A DNA stretch of 19,704 nucleotides. It comes from WHTB01 sp050699035 (lineage in GTDB: Bacteria; Actinomycetota; Actinomycetes; Propionibacteriales; Nocardioidaceae). The stretch is taken from positions 1-19,704 of the forward strand of contig JBOHDE010000052.1 in the NCBI GenBank assembly GCA_050699035.1, given 5' to 3'. The number at the start of each line of letters is the position of its first letter. Position 1 is the stretch's first letter. The translations under genes were made by a program, and so were the position numbers. A model generated the notes under the pieces. It was not told the origin of the DNA and did no database searches. It was given only the letters and a program-made list of their open reading frames with translations. Shown here in pieces: positions 1 through 7,356 of the stretch.

Positions 1-1
1 G

Positions 2-1090
2 GCCCTCGAGGTCGACGTCGAGGGGCGTACGGCGTGGGCACAGACCGGCCTCACGGCGGGCGGGTACACCACGGCCGTCGGCGAGCACGGCCTGGCGACC
101 GGGTTCGGCGACACCGGGTCGGTCGGGATCGGCGGCATCACCCTCGGTGGTGGCGTCGGCTTCCTGTCCCGCAAGTACGGGCTGACCATCGACGACGTCC
201 TCGCCGCCGAGGTCGTGACGGCCGACGGAACGCTGCTCCACGTCGACCCGGACAACGAGCCGGACCTCTTCTGGGCGCTCCGCGGGGGCGGCGGCAACTT
301 CGGTGTGGTGACCCGGTTCCGCTATCGCCTCAACGAGGTCCCGACCGTCGTCGGCGGCATGCTGATGCTGCCGGCGTCGCCAGACGTGCTGACGTCGTTC
401 CTTGCCGAAGCCGACGCGGCACCGGACGAGCTGTCCACGATCGCGAACGTCATGTCGGCGCCGCCGATGCCGCTCATCCCGGCCGAGCACCACGGGTCGC
501 TGATGATCATGGCGCTGGTGTGCTACGCCGGTCCGGCCGAGGACGGCGAGCGCGTCCTCGCACCGTTCCGCAGCCTCGCCACACCGCTGGTCGACATGGT
601 CCAGCCGATGCCGTACCCCACGATCTTCCTGCCGACGGACCCCGACTACCACCCGACCGCGGTCGGCCGCACCTTGTACGCCAACGATGTCAGCACCGAA
701 ACCGCCGAAGCCGTGATCGAGCGCATCCGGACCTCGGACGCGCCGATGCGGGTCGCCCAGCTGCGGATGCTCGGCGGTGCGATGGCCCGGGTCGCGCCCG
801 ACGCCACGGCCTACGCGCACCGGAAGTCGCGGATCATGGCCAACGTCGCCGCCTTCTACGACAGCCCGGACGAGCGGGCCGAGCGTGAGGCATGGGTCCT
901 GGAGACGGCCGACCTCCTCCGCCAGGACGACGCCGGCGTCTACGTGAACTTCCTCGGTGCCGAAGGACCGGAGCAGGTGCGCGCGGCCTACCCGGGCGCC
1001 ACCTGGGATCGGCTCGTCGAGGTCAAGCGTCGCTACGACCCGACCAACGTGTTCCGGCTCAACCACAACATCCCACCGAACGGCGCCTGA
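2..1090 (+). CDS. FAD-linked oxidoreductase, berberine-bridge (BBE) type, 5'-truncated
   Basis: An open frame runs in from the left window edge to a TGA at 1088-1090, so the start lies outside and about 362 residues are visible. The visible part has the FAD-binding-4 (PCMH-type) signature: a GSVGIGGITLGGGVGFLSRK stretch, then a TIDDVLAAEVVTADG stretch, then FWALRGGGGNFGVVTRFRYRL. The C-terminus is a BBE domain (YVNFLG, then YDPTNVFRLNHNIPP). Family members oxidise alcohols, sugars or amines using FAD that is often covalently bound. They are usually about 450-480 residues, so roughly 100 N-terminal residues, including any histidine that anchors the flavin, are missing here. The substrate cannot be told. 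The gene is followed by palindromic repeat A. The family call is firm and the function is open. Confidence 0.85.
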   Translation, partial: ALEVDVEGRTAWAQTGLTAGGYTTAVGEHGLATGFGDTGSVGIGGITLGGGVGFLSRKYGLTIDDVLAAEVVTADGTLLHVDPDNEPDLFWALRGGGGNFGVVTRFRYRLNEVPTVVGGMLMLPASPDVLTSFLAEADAAPDELSTIANVMSAPPMPLIPAEHHGSLMIMALVCYAGPAEDGERVLAPFRSLATPLVDMVQPMPYPTIFLPTDPDYHPTAVGRTLYANDVSTETAEAVIERIRTSDAPMRVAQLRMLGGAMARVAPDATAYAHRKSRIMANVAAFYDSPDERAEREAWVLETADLLRQDDAGVYVNFLGAEGPEQVRAAYPGATWDRLVEVKRRYDPTNVFRLNHNIPPNGA

Positions 1091-1124
1091 GCACCGAGCA
1101 TCACCGCAGCATCGGGACTTGTCG

Positions 1125-1190
1125 CCGTTGACTGGCGCGTTCCGTAGGGACAAACCGGACACCTCGCCTACGCAACGCGCCAGTCAACGG
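1125..1190. repeat. Palindromic repeat family A, copy 1
   Basis: Two 24-base arms (1125-1148 and 1167-1190) are inverted copies with a single mismatch, around an 18-base loop. Each arm carries GACTGGCGCGTT next to TTG. It lies 34 bases after the oxidase stop and could fold in RNA as a long hairpin, perhaps ending that transcript, although no T-run follows. A closely matching element occurs in opposite orientation at 17259-17322, so this is a dispersed repeat and not a private terminator. The rest of the 1091-1299 gap shows no gene. Confidence 0.85.
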
Positions 1191-1299
1191 ATGGTCGGGC
1201 TCACCAGGCTGATGATCTTCGGGTGCTCGGGCCGGGGCGGCCAGATGCCCGGCAAGCCCTGCGAGTTCATGCCGGAGCGATGGGCTGATCTGCCAGGCT

Positions 1300-1776
1300 G
1301 TGCCGGTGCTGATCACCAACCACGTGCTCGCCGGCGCCGCCCTCGGCCTGCTCGTCGAGCACCCGGGTACGGCCCTGGCGGCGGGGCTGACGTCCCACTT
1401 CGCGCTGGATGCCGTACCTCACTTCGGGGTTCCCCGGGAGCATCTGATGAGGGTCGCGGTGCCCGACGGCCTGGTCGGGCTGGCGACCATCGCGGTCGTC
1501 GTCCGGCACACACCGGCGCACCGCCGGCTGCCCCTGCTCGCGGGCATCCTCGGTGCCTGCCTGCCCGACCTGGACAAGCCGGGTCGGCAGTTCTTCGACC
1601 GCTCTCCGTTCCCCGCCTGGTTCGACCACTTCCACGGCGGGATCCAGCATGAGTCGACCCGCCTGCTACCGCTGGAGGTCGGTGCGGGTCTGGCGTTGGG
1701 CGTACTCATGCGCCGCTCGCTCCGCAACGCCGACCGGTCTGCCGCCAGTCAACGAGGTGCCCGCCCAACCCGTTGA
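1300..1776 (+). CDS. Predicted small membrane protein, YdjM/DUF457-like putative metal-dependent hydrolase
   Basis: The product is 158 residues from a GTG start; a second GTG two codons later is equally possible and no clear ribosome site decides between them. Hydrophobic stretches lie near residues 5-18, 22-35, 50-67 and 78-90. They are interleaved with conserved-looking polar motifs: TNH (6-8), SHFALDAVPH, CLPDLDKPG and FHGGIQHE. Scattered His and Asp at membrane edges recall the YdjM/DUF457 family of predicted membrane metal hydrolases, whose substrate is generally unknown. The last dozen codons (from about 1743) resemble a half-copy of repeat family A, so the C-terminal tail may be read from repeat-derived DNA. 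It ends just before a nested palindrome and faces the minus-strand gene that follows. Confidence 0.5.
   Translation: MPVLITNHVLAGAALGLLVEHPGTALAAGLTSHFALDAVPHFGVPREHLMRVAVPDGLVGLATIAVVVRHTPAHRRLPLLAGILGACLPDLDKPGRQFFDRSPFPAWFDHFHGGIQHESTRLLPLEVGAGLALGVLMRRSLRNADRSAASQRGARPTR
1743..1759. repeat. Possible degenerate half-copy of repeat family A
   Basis: The 17 bases here match 15 of 17 bases at 17311-17327, the right arm of repeat A copy 2 with its adjacent GAGGTG. The first 12 (CGCCAGTCAACG) are identical to the right arm of copy 1. It lies inside the 3' end of the small membrane-protein gene. No partner arm is visible, so it may be a decayed remnant or a chance match. Confidence 0.35.
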
Positions 1777-1831
1777 GTGGGACGTTTCGACAGACACGCC
1801 GGCGTGTCGCGTCGAAAACGTCACACTCACC
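1772..1831. terminator. Nested palindrome between convergent genes, likely bidirectional terminator or repeat unit
   Basis: Outer arms at 1772-1791 and 1811-1831 are inverted copies with two mismatches and one extra base. Inside them 1793-1808 is a perfect 16-base palindrome (GACACGCC/GGCGTGTC). The element starts within the last codons of the plus-strand membrane-protein gene and ends 12 bases before the stop of the minus-strand nucleotidyltransferase. That position, between two 3' ends, fits a two-way terminator. The two-layer symmetry is also typical of dispersed palindromic repeats. Confidence 0.55.
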
Positions 1832-1843
1832 GGGTCCCGCGCA

Positions 1844-2640
1844 TCAGCCAGACGGTCCGCGGACGGCGGACCGCACCCAGGCGCGGGCCACCCACCCACG
1901 CGCCACCCGGTCGCGGTACGACAGTGGCAGCGGCTCGCCGTCGCGCCGGGCCCGCACGTCGTCGACGACCCACGCCGGCAGGCCGAGGTCACCCAGCCGC
2001 GCGATCGCCTCGGCCTTGGTGATCAGCCGGCCGTCCTCCAGCGTCGCCATAGACCGGCAGACCGCCAGCAGCGACAGGTCCACCCAGAAGTCCCGCACCC
2101 ACAGCCACGGCCGGCGGGTCAGCCCGAGCCAGTAGCCGTCCAGCTCGGCGCGCACGAACCGCGCCAGCTCGGCCGGGCTCACCGCCGGCAGCACCGACGC
2201 GACCGACGGTCCGGCCAGCACCACACCGCCCCGCTGCAGTTCGGCCCGGGTGACCTGGCTGACCCGACGCCGGTGGAAGGCCTGGTGCGTCCAAGTCGGA
2301 TGCGGCCTCGGCAGGTCACCGACGGTCGCGACCGGGACGTACGCACAGTGCAACCCGACCCGAGCCGGTGTGCTTCGACCAGCCGGCGGTGCAACGGCAC
2401 CAGCTCGCCCTCGTCGACCGGCCGCTCGACGACCGCCACCAGGTCGAGGTCGCTGATGCCGATCCGGAAGTCGCCCATCGCCAACGAGCCGTGGACGTAC
2501 AGCCCGACCAGCCCACCGGCCGCGCCCAACGACACGGCAAACTCGTCGAGCAGGTCGGACACCTCGGCAGGCACAGTCACCGGCACATCATCTGACACCA
2601 AGAAGGACGACGTGCCGGCGACCGGTTGAGGACGGTTCAC
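1844..2640 (-). pseudogene. Aminoglycoside adenylyltransferase-like nucleotidyltransferase, single frameshift
   Basis: Two overlapping minus-strand frames together make one AadA-like protein of about 265 residues. The first (from a GTG at 2640) holds the nucleotidyltransferase core with a YVHGSLAMGDF motif and SDLDLVAVV, the usual GS...SDxD metal site. It then runs out of family sequence after RLGSG. The second frame resumes at once with LHCAYVPVATVGDL and continues through VTRAEL, AELDGYWLGL and GRLITKAEAIA to a TGA at 1844-1846, which matches the C-terminal domain of the ANT(3'')/ANT(9) group. The break is near 2353-2358, in a run reading CAACCCGACCC on the plus strand, where one base appears to be missing. 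Either the gene is freshly broken or the assembly has an indel. Its start overlaps the stop of the upstream transpeptidase gene (GTGA). Intact relatives adenylylate aminoglycosides; resistance here is not established. Confidence 0.75.
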
Positions 2641-4523
2641 CACCCTCCGGCGTGACCGTCCTTCCGCGGGTCCGACCCGGCCCGGTAGACACCGTTCACG
2701 GGTTGCGTCGAAGTCTTGGCCTTGGCGCCGGTCAGCACCGGCTCGGGCAGGCTCGGGTCCGGCTCGAACAGGATCCCCTGGTATCCGCCGGCGTGCCCGT
2801 TGGCGCGACGCAGGCTATGGCCCATCTCCTCCAGTCGTGGTGCGACGAGGTCGAAGAGGTACGTGTCCAGGGCCGTGACGTCGTTCGACTGGCTGTGGTC
2901 GAACCGTGCGACGTCGGTGGTGGCCTGCACGTTCATCCCCAGGTCGACCATGTTCACGACATGCTGCGCGTGCGCCTGCGGCTGCGTGCCTCCACCCATG
3001 TTGCCGAACGCCATCACCGGCTTCCGGTCCTTGGTGATGAAGCTGGCGATGATCGTGATGAAGGGCCGCTTGCGCGGAGCCACGACGTTCGGGTGGTCTT
3101 CGTCGAGCAGGAAGCCCGACCCGCGGTTGGCGAGGACGAACCCGTGACCCGGGATCGTCACCTTGGAACCGAAGCTGGAGAAGTTGCTGTTCACCAGGGA
3201 GACCATGTTGCCCCAGCGGTCGGCGGTGGCGAAGTAGACCGTGCTGCCCGCATCGTTGCCCAAGACGTCGGCCGGCCGCGCGTGGTCCGGGTCGATCTCG
3301 TCGCACAGCTCCGCCGCGTACTCCTTGGAGAGCAGCCGGTCGAGCGGCGGCGGCTCGAACTTCGGGTCGGCGTTGTACCGGTGCAGGTCGGAGTAGGCCA
3401 GCTTCTTCGCCTCGATCATCAGGTGCCAGTACTGCGGGTCCCTCGGTCCCAGGTCAGCCAGGTTGAAACCGAGCTCCGGGGTGCACACATCGAGGAGATT
3501 GAGCATCTCGAGAGCCGCGAACCCCTGGCCGGGCGGCGGCAGCTGGTGGATGTCGTACCCGTGGTAACTGGTCGAGAGCGGCGTCACCCACTCGGACTTG
3601 TAGTCCGCCAGGTCGTCCAGCGCGATGACACCACCGGCGGACTCGGACTTCTGCACGATGGCCCGGGCGATCTCGCCTTTGTAGAACGCGTTGCGGCCCT
3701 CTTCTTGGATCAGGTCCAGCGTCCGCGCCATCTCGGGGTTACGGAAGATGCTGTACAGCTCGGGCGCCTCGCCACCGGGAAGCCAGGTCCGCGCTGAGTC
3801 GGGATCGACGCTCAGCGCCTCGGCCGAGTCCTCCCACTGGCCGTGCATCCGCTCGTGGACCGGGAAGCCCTCCTTGGCGTACGTCGCGGCAGGCTCCAGC
3901 ACCTCGTCGAAGCCCATACTGCCGAAGCGTTTGAGCAGCGCGTCCCAGCCGGAGACGGTGCCGGGGATGACCGCGGAGTTGATCCCGCTCCTGGGTACGG
4001 AGTCGACGCCGAGCGTGTCCGTGAAGTAGTCGACGGTCCACCCCTGGGGCGCCCAGCCGCTCGACGCCAGGGAGTAGAGCTTCTTGTCCTTCGCCGACCA
4101 CACGATGGCGAACAGGTCGCCGCCCATGCCCGTACTCATCGGCTCGACGGTGCCCAGCGTGGCCGATGCGGCGACGGCCGCGTCGACCGCGTTACCGCCG
4201 TCGAGCAGGATGCGCTCCGCAGCAGCGGTGGCGAGCGGGTTGCTGGTGGCGGCGATGCCGTTGCGGGCGAGCACCTCCGAGCGGGTCTGGTCCTGGTACC
4301 CCACCGGGCGCGTGGCGCGCACCCCCTCGTTGTTCACTCCGGGGTTCGGCACCTCGGCGGTCGGCTTGCCGAACGGGGTGTCGGAGGCCAGATCGGATGG
4401 GGTGAGGCCCACGGCGGGGCCGACTCCCAGCATGGAGACGACGACAACGGCTAACAGCAGCCGGCCGCGGGACTTCGTGAGTGACACGAAGCCGGCGACC
4501 GCCTTGCGGGTATGGGAATTCAC
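2637..4523 (-). CDS. Secreted gamma-glutamyltranspeptidase-family (Ntn) hydrolase
   Basis: The product is 628 residues from a GTG start with a strong GAGGAGG ribosome site six bases upstream. Residues 1-39 look like a signal peptide: basic start, then LLLAVVVVSMLGVGPAVG. The mature part begins its fold with GIAATSNPLATAAAERILLDGGNAVDAAVAAS and EPMSTGMGGDLF, both typical of the GGT large subunit. The nucleophile that would form by autocleavage is probably Thr428 in DAGSTVYFATADRWGNMVS. A later NMGGGTQPQ (about 508-516) matches the small-subunit oxyanion/Gly motif. The residues around the nucleophile look closer to the YwrD-type branch than to classical Ggt, so the true donor (glutathione, other gamma-glutamyl amide or acyl amide) is uncertain. 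It is coupled by a 4-base overlap to the frameshifted nucleotidyltransferase. Confidence 0.88.
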   Translation of the reverse strand: MNSHTRKAVAGFVSLTKSRGRLLLAVVVVSMLGVGPAVGLTPSDLASDTPFGKPTAEVPNPGVNNEGVRATRPVGYQDQTRSEVLARNGIAATSNPLATAAAERILLDGGNAVDAAVAASATLGTVEPMSTGMGGDLFAIVWSAKDKKLYSLASSGWAPQGWTVDYFTDTLGVDSVPRSGINSAVIPGTVSGWDALLKRFGSMGFDEVLEPAATYAKEGFPVHERMHGQWEDSAEALSVDPDSARTWLPGGEAPELYSIFRNPEMARTLDLIQEEGRNAFYKGEIARAIVQKSESAGGVIALDDLADYKSEWVTPLSTSYHGYDIHQLPPPGQGFAALEMLNLLDVCTPELGFNLADLGPRDPQYWHLMIEAKKLAYSDLHRYNADPKFEPPPLDRLLSKEYAAELCDEIDPDHARPADVLGNDAGSTVYFATADRWGNMVSLVNSNFSSFGSKVTIPGHGFVLANRGSGFLLDEDHPNVVAPRKRPFITIIASFITKDRKPVMAFGNMGGGTQPQAHAQHVVNMVDLGMNVQATTDVARFDHSQSNDVTALDTYLFDLVAPRLEEMGHSLRRANGHAGGYQGILFEPDPSLPEPVLTGAKAKTSTQPVNGVYRAGSDPRKDGHAGGW

Positions 4524-4681
4524 GGCGTTCCTCCTCGAGACGGTGAGTGCTCAGGTGCGGCAAGCAGTCGAAGCGATGCGCCGAGGAGGACCGCGAGCGC
4601 GCCGGGCCGACAGCACCTCGGCGCCGACCGGTCCGAACCGCACCGACACTGATCCTCCCGAGGAACAGGCGGTCATTTGAA

Positions 4682-4697
4682 TAACGTATACACGTTA
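4682..4697. promoter_or_regulatory. Interrupted palindrome in the divergent promoter region, possible operator
   Basis: TAACGT and ACGTTA are perfect inverted arms around ATAC, an AT-rich island in very GC-rich DNA, between the divergent transpeptidase and SDR genes. On the minus strand a TTGACT (4715-4710) lies 17 bases upstream of TGTATA (4692-4687) inside the palindrome, giving a plausible promoter for the transpeptidase gene with the palindrome over its -10. A regulator binding here could block it. No clear promoter or ribosome site was seen for the SDR gene. The rest of the 233-base gap shows nothing else. Confidence 0.45.
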
Positions 4698-4756
4698 CCG
4701 AATGCAGGCAGTCAACTACAAGACGTGACGGTGCGGTTTTCTGCCACTCTGATCTC

Positions 4757-5509
4757 ATGGCAGACACGACACGACGCGTCGCCCTCGTCACCGGTGCCTC
4801 GCGCGGCCTCGGCGCCGCCATCGCCGAGCGACTTGGCGCCGACGGATACGCCGTCGCCGTCAACTACGCCCGGTCCGAGCACGGCGCCCGAGCCGTCGTC
4901 GACCGGATCGTCGCGGCCGGCGGCCGGGCCGCGGCGTTCCGGGCCGACGTCACCGACGAGTCCGGTGTGACGGCGCTCGTCGACGCCGTCCGCGGCGAGC
5001 TCGGCCCGGTCGACACTCTGGTGCTGAACGCGACCGGACCACAGCCCAGGACGGCCGCCGCAGACCTCGACTGGCAGGTGCTGCTCGACCAGCTGAGCTT
5101 CTTCGTCAAGAGCCCGGTCCTGCTGCTGACCGCGGTGCTGCCCGACCTGGTCGCCGCCGGCCGCGGCCGGGTCATCCATATCGGCTCCGACGTCATCGAG
5201 CGGCTCCCGACCGGCAACTCCGCGTACGCCGCGGCCAAGCACGCCCAGCTCGGCCTGGCCCGGATCTGGGCCAAGGAGCTCGCCCCCCTCGGCATCACCG
5301 TCAACACCGTGGCGCCGGGCTGGGTCCCGGTCGAACGGCACGCCGGCGCCGACCCCGCGCTCCTGCAGCGGTACGTCGACGGCGTGCCGGCCGGTCGCTT
5401 CGGCACGCCGGAGGAGATCGCCGCCGCCGTCTCGTTCCTGGCCGGCGACGACAGCGCGTTCGTGGTCGGTGCCCGGCTGACCGTGAACGGCGGCAGCACG
5501 ATGGGCTGA
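4757..5509 (+). CDS. SDR-family NAD(P)-dependent oxidoreductase
   Basis: The product is 250 residues, the normal length for a classical short-chain dehydrogenase. The dinucleotide motif TGASRGLG is at 12-19, NATG (the NAG-type motif) at 91-94, and the catalytic Ser144, Tyr157 and Lys161 are in the canonical YxxxK arrangement (SAYAAAKHA). After it come VNTVAPGWV and a C-terminal RFGTPEEIAAAVSFLAG/VNGG pattern, as in FabG-like enzymes. The exact substrate is not readable. No good Shine-Dalgarno precedes the ATG. The MerB-like gene starts 17 bases after its stop, so the two are probably one transcript. Confidence 0.88.
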   Translation: MADTTRRVALVTGASRGLGAAIAERLGADGYAVAVNYARSEHGARAVVDRIVAAGGRAAAFRADVTDESGVTALVDAVRGELGPVDTLVLNATGPQPRTAAADLDWQVLLDQLSFFVKSPVLLLTAVLPDLVAAGRGRVIHIGSDVIERLPTGNSAYAAAKHAQLGLARIWAKELAPLGITVNTVAPGWVPVERHAGADPALLQRYVDGVPAGRFGTPEEIAAAVSFLAGDDSAFVVGARLTVNGGSTMG

Positions 5510-5525
5510 CGGGCACCATAGACGG

Positions 5526-6191
5526 ATGGACCTCGAAGACCTCCGGCTGGCCGTCTACCGCACCTTCGCGGCGACCGGCCGCGCACCCACGAATGGCGAG
5601 CTCGCCGCGACCACCGGCACCGACGACGACCAGGTCAGGGCCGGACTACGCGCACTCGCCGCCGCCCGCCACCTCGCGCTGGACGCCGACGACCGCATCC
5701 TGATGGCGCACCCGTTCGCCTCCGTACCCCTGGGCTTCTCGGTGATGGGCCACCACACCCTGTGGTGGGGCGGCTGCGCCTGGGACTCCTTCGCGCTCCC
5801 CCACCTGGTCACCGACGAGCCCGACGTGCTGGTCGCCACCCGATGCCCCGCCTGCGACCGACCGCACGCCTGGGTGGTGGGCCGCGCCGCCCCACCGAAG
5901 GGCGACCAGGTCGCGCACTTTCTGGTCCCGGCCGACCGCATCTGGGACGACGTCGTGCACACCTGCGGCCACCAGCGGCTGTTCTGCTCCGAGGCGTGCG
6001 TCGACGACTGGCTCGCGGCGACCGGCAACGAGCGTGGGTACGTGATGGACCTCGGCACCCTCTGGCGGCTCGCCGAGCACTGGTACGACGGCCGGCTGGA
6101 CCGGGGCTACGTACGCCGGGACACGTCCGAGTCCGCTGCCTACCTGCGCGAGGTCGGGCTGCGCGGACCGTTCTGGGGCCTCTCGGACTGA
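5526..6191 (+). CDS. MerB-like alkylmercury lyase family protein
   Basis: The product is 221 residues, about the size of MerB. Residues 1-55 look like the small winged-helix N-terminal domain. The following GGCAWDSFALPHL places Cys84 and Asp87 three apart, like the Cys96/Asp99 pair of organomercurial lyase. LFC (Cys154) in HTCGHQRLFCSEAC would then be the second active cysteine (Cys159 in MerB). The protein has extra cysteines in CPAC (107/110), at 147 and at 158, so a metal-binding or zinc-knuckle variation is possible. No merA, merT, merP or merR is nearby, and the partner is an SDR gene. The family is fairly clear, but organomercury cleavage is only one option for such stand-alone homologues. 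Confidence 0.75.
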   Translation: MDLEDLRLAVYRTFAATGRAPTNGELAATTGTDDDQVRAGLRALAAARHLALDADDRILMAHPFASVPLGFSVMGHHTLWWGGCAWDSFALPHLVTDEPDVLVATRCPACDRPHAWVVGRAAPPKGDQVAHFLVPADRIWDDVVHTCGHQRLFCSEACVDDWLAATGNERGYVMDLGTLWRLAEHWYDGRLDRGYVRRDTSESAAYLREVGLRGPFWGLSD

Positions 6192-6273
6192 GGCACTGCG
6201 TGTCGAGCAGTGACCGCGGACGCGGTGTCGCTTCCGGCACACCCGACACTCACCCCCAGCCCTCGCCGTGCAC

Positions 6274-6325
6274 CCCCACTCCTGCAGCAGTGGGGATGGT
6301 CGCGTACGGCACGGACCCGTGCCGT
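6274..6325. terminator. Two hairpins between convergent genes
   Basis: CCCCACT (6274-6280) pairs with AGTGGGG (6289-6295). A second stem follows, ACGGCACG (6306-6313) with CGTGCCGT (6318-6325) around a 4-base loop. They sit between the 3' ends of the MerB-like gene and the last gene of the inositol block, so they could end transcripts from both sides. Neither is followed by a T-run, which is common for actinobacterial terminators. Confidence 0.5.
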
Positions 6326-6336
6326 TCAGGTGGATC

Positions 6337-7341
6337 TCATGACCCGGCGTACAGCGACGGCTTGTCGACCAGCTCGACGGCCACCCGCGCCCTTTCGGCA
6401 CGCGCCCGCAGGCCTGCCTCGGCGACCGCCGTCGCTGCGTACCCGTCCCACGCGCTCGCTCCGTGGTACTCGCCACTGGCCAAGCTGTCGACCCACGCCT
6501 GGAGCTCGGCCTGATAGGCCGACCCGAACCGCACCTGCCAGTCCGGTGGTACGACGGTGGTGCGCCCGCCGCGTCGGGTCACGGCACCGAGCGTCGGAGT
6601 ATCCATCGACGCGACCCCCTCGGAGCCCACCAGCTCGCAGCGCACGTCGTAGCCGTACTGCGCGTGGACGAACGACTCCACGGTGACGAGCACGCCCGAC
6701 GCCATCTCGAACACCACCAGCTGCGGGTCCTGGGCCGACCCCGCCTTCGGCGACGGCTTGCCGGCCAGCACCGTGACGGCGGCGATCTCGTCAGCCAACA
6801 GCCAACGAGACGTGTCGACCTCGTGCACGACCGAGTCGGTCAGCGCCAGGTCGCTGGTGAACCAGTCCGGCGCCGTCGGGTTGCGGTGCACGCAGTGCAG
6901 CATCAGCACCTCACCGAGGTCCCCGCTGTCGAGCGCGGTCTTCACCTCGAGGTACGCCGCGTCGTACCGGCGCATGAAGCCGAGCTGCACGAGCTGCCGA
7001 CCCGTCGCCACCTCGGCTTCGATCACCTTCAGGCACTCGGCCGTCGTGGGCGCGAGCGGTTTCTCGCACAGCACCGGCTTTCCGGCGTCGATGCAGGCCA
7101 GCACCTGCTCGGCGTGCAGCTCCCCCGGCGAGGCGATCACCACCGCGTCGACGTCGTCAGCCTCCACCACGTCGGCGGCCCGGTCTCGTGCCGTCGCGCC
7201 GACCGCGGCCGCGACCGTCTCCGCCCGGTCGGTTACGACGTCGAACACGGCACTGACCTCAGCGCCCGAGAGCTGGCGGGCAATCCGGTAGACATGATCG
7301 GTCCCGATGTTGCCGGTGCCGATCACGCCGATCCCGAACAT
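6337..7341 (-). CDS. iolG: Inositol 2-dehydrogenase-like Gfo/Idh/MocA oxidoreductase (distal copy)
   Basis: The product is 334 residues from the ATG at 7341; a TTG directly before it (7344) is an alternative, and AGAGGA lies upstream of both. The Rossmann motif is GTGNIG (8-13). The catalytic set is Lys94 (CEKPL), Asp169 and His173 (DSVVHEVD). The spacing between them, 75 and 4, equals that of Lys97/Asp172/His176 in Bacillus IolG. The role is NAD-dependent oxidation of myo-inositol, or an isomer, to the 2-keto compound. It is the last gene of the block, 15 bases after the ABC ATPase, so transport and oxidation are probably expressed together. A second, clearly divergent paralogue heads the block, so the two may act on different inositol stereoisomers. 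Confidence 0.82.
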   Translation of the reverse strand: MFGIGVIGTGNIGTDHVYRIARQLSGAEVSAVFDVVTDRAETVAAAVGATARDRAADVVEADDVDAVVIASPGELHAEQVLACIDAGKPVLCEKPLAPTTAECLKVIEAEVATGRQLVQLGFMRRYDAAYLEVKTALDSGDLGEVLMLHCVHRNPTAPDWFTSDLALTDSVVHEVDTSRWLLADEIAAVTVLAGKPSPKAGSAQDPQLVVFEMASGVLVTVESFVHAQYGYDVRCELVGSEGVASMDTPTLGAVTRRGGRTTVVPPDWQVRFGSAYQAELQAWVDSLASGEYHGASAWDGYAATAVAEAGLRARAERARVAVELVDKPSLYAGS

Positions 7342-7356
7342 CAACGCGCAGTCCTC

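Noticed and set aside
1101..1319. Small minus-strand frame covering repeat A copy 1
   Set aside because: Most of it is translated palindrome; similar short peptides appear from copy 2, which shows the repeat and not a gene family.
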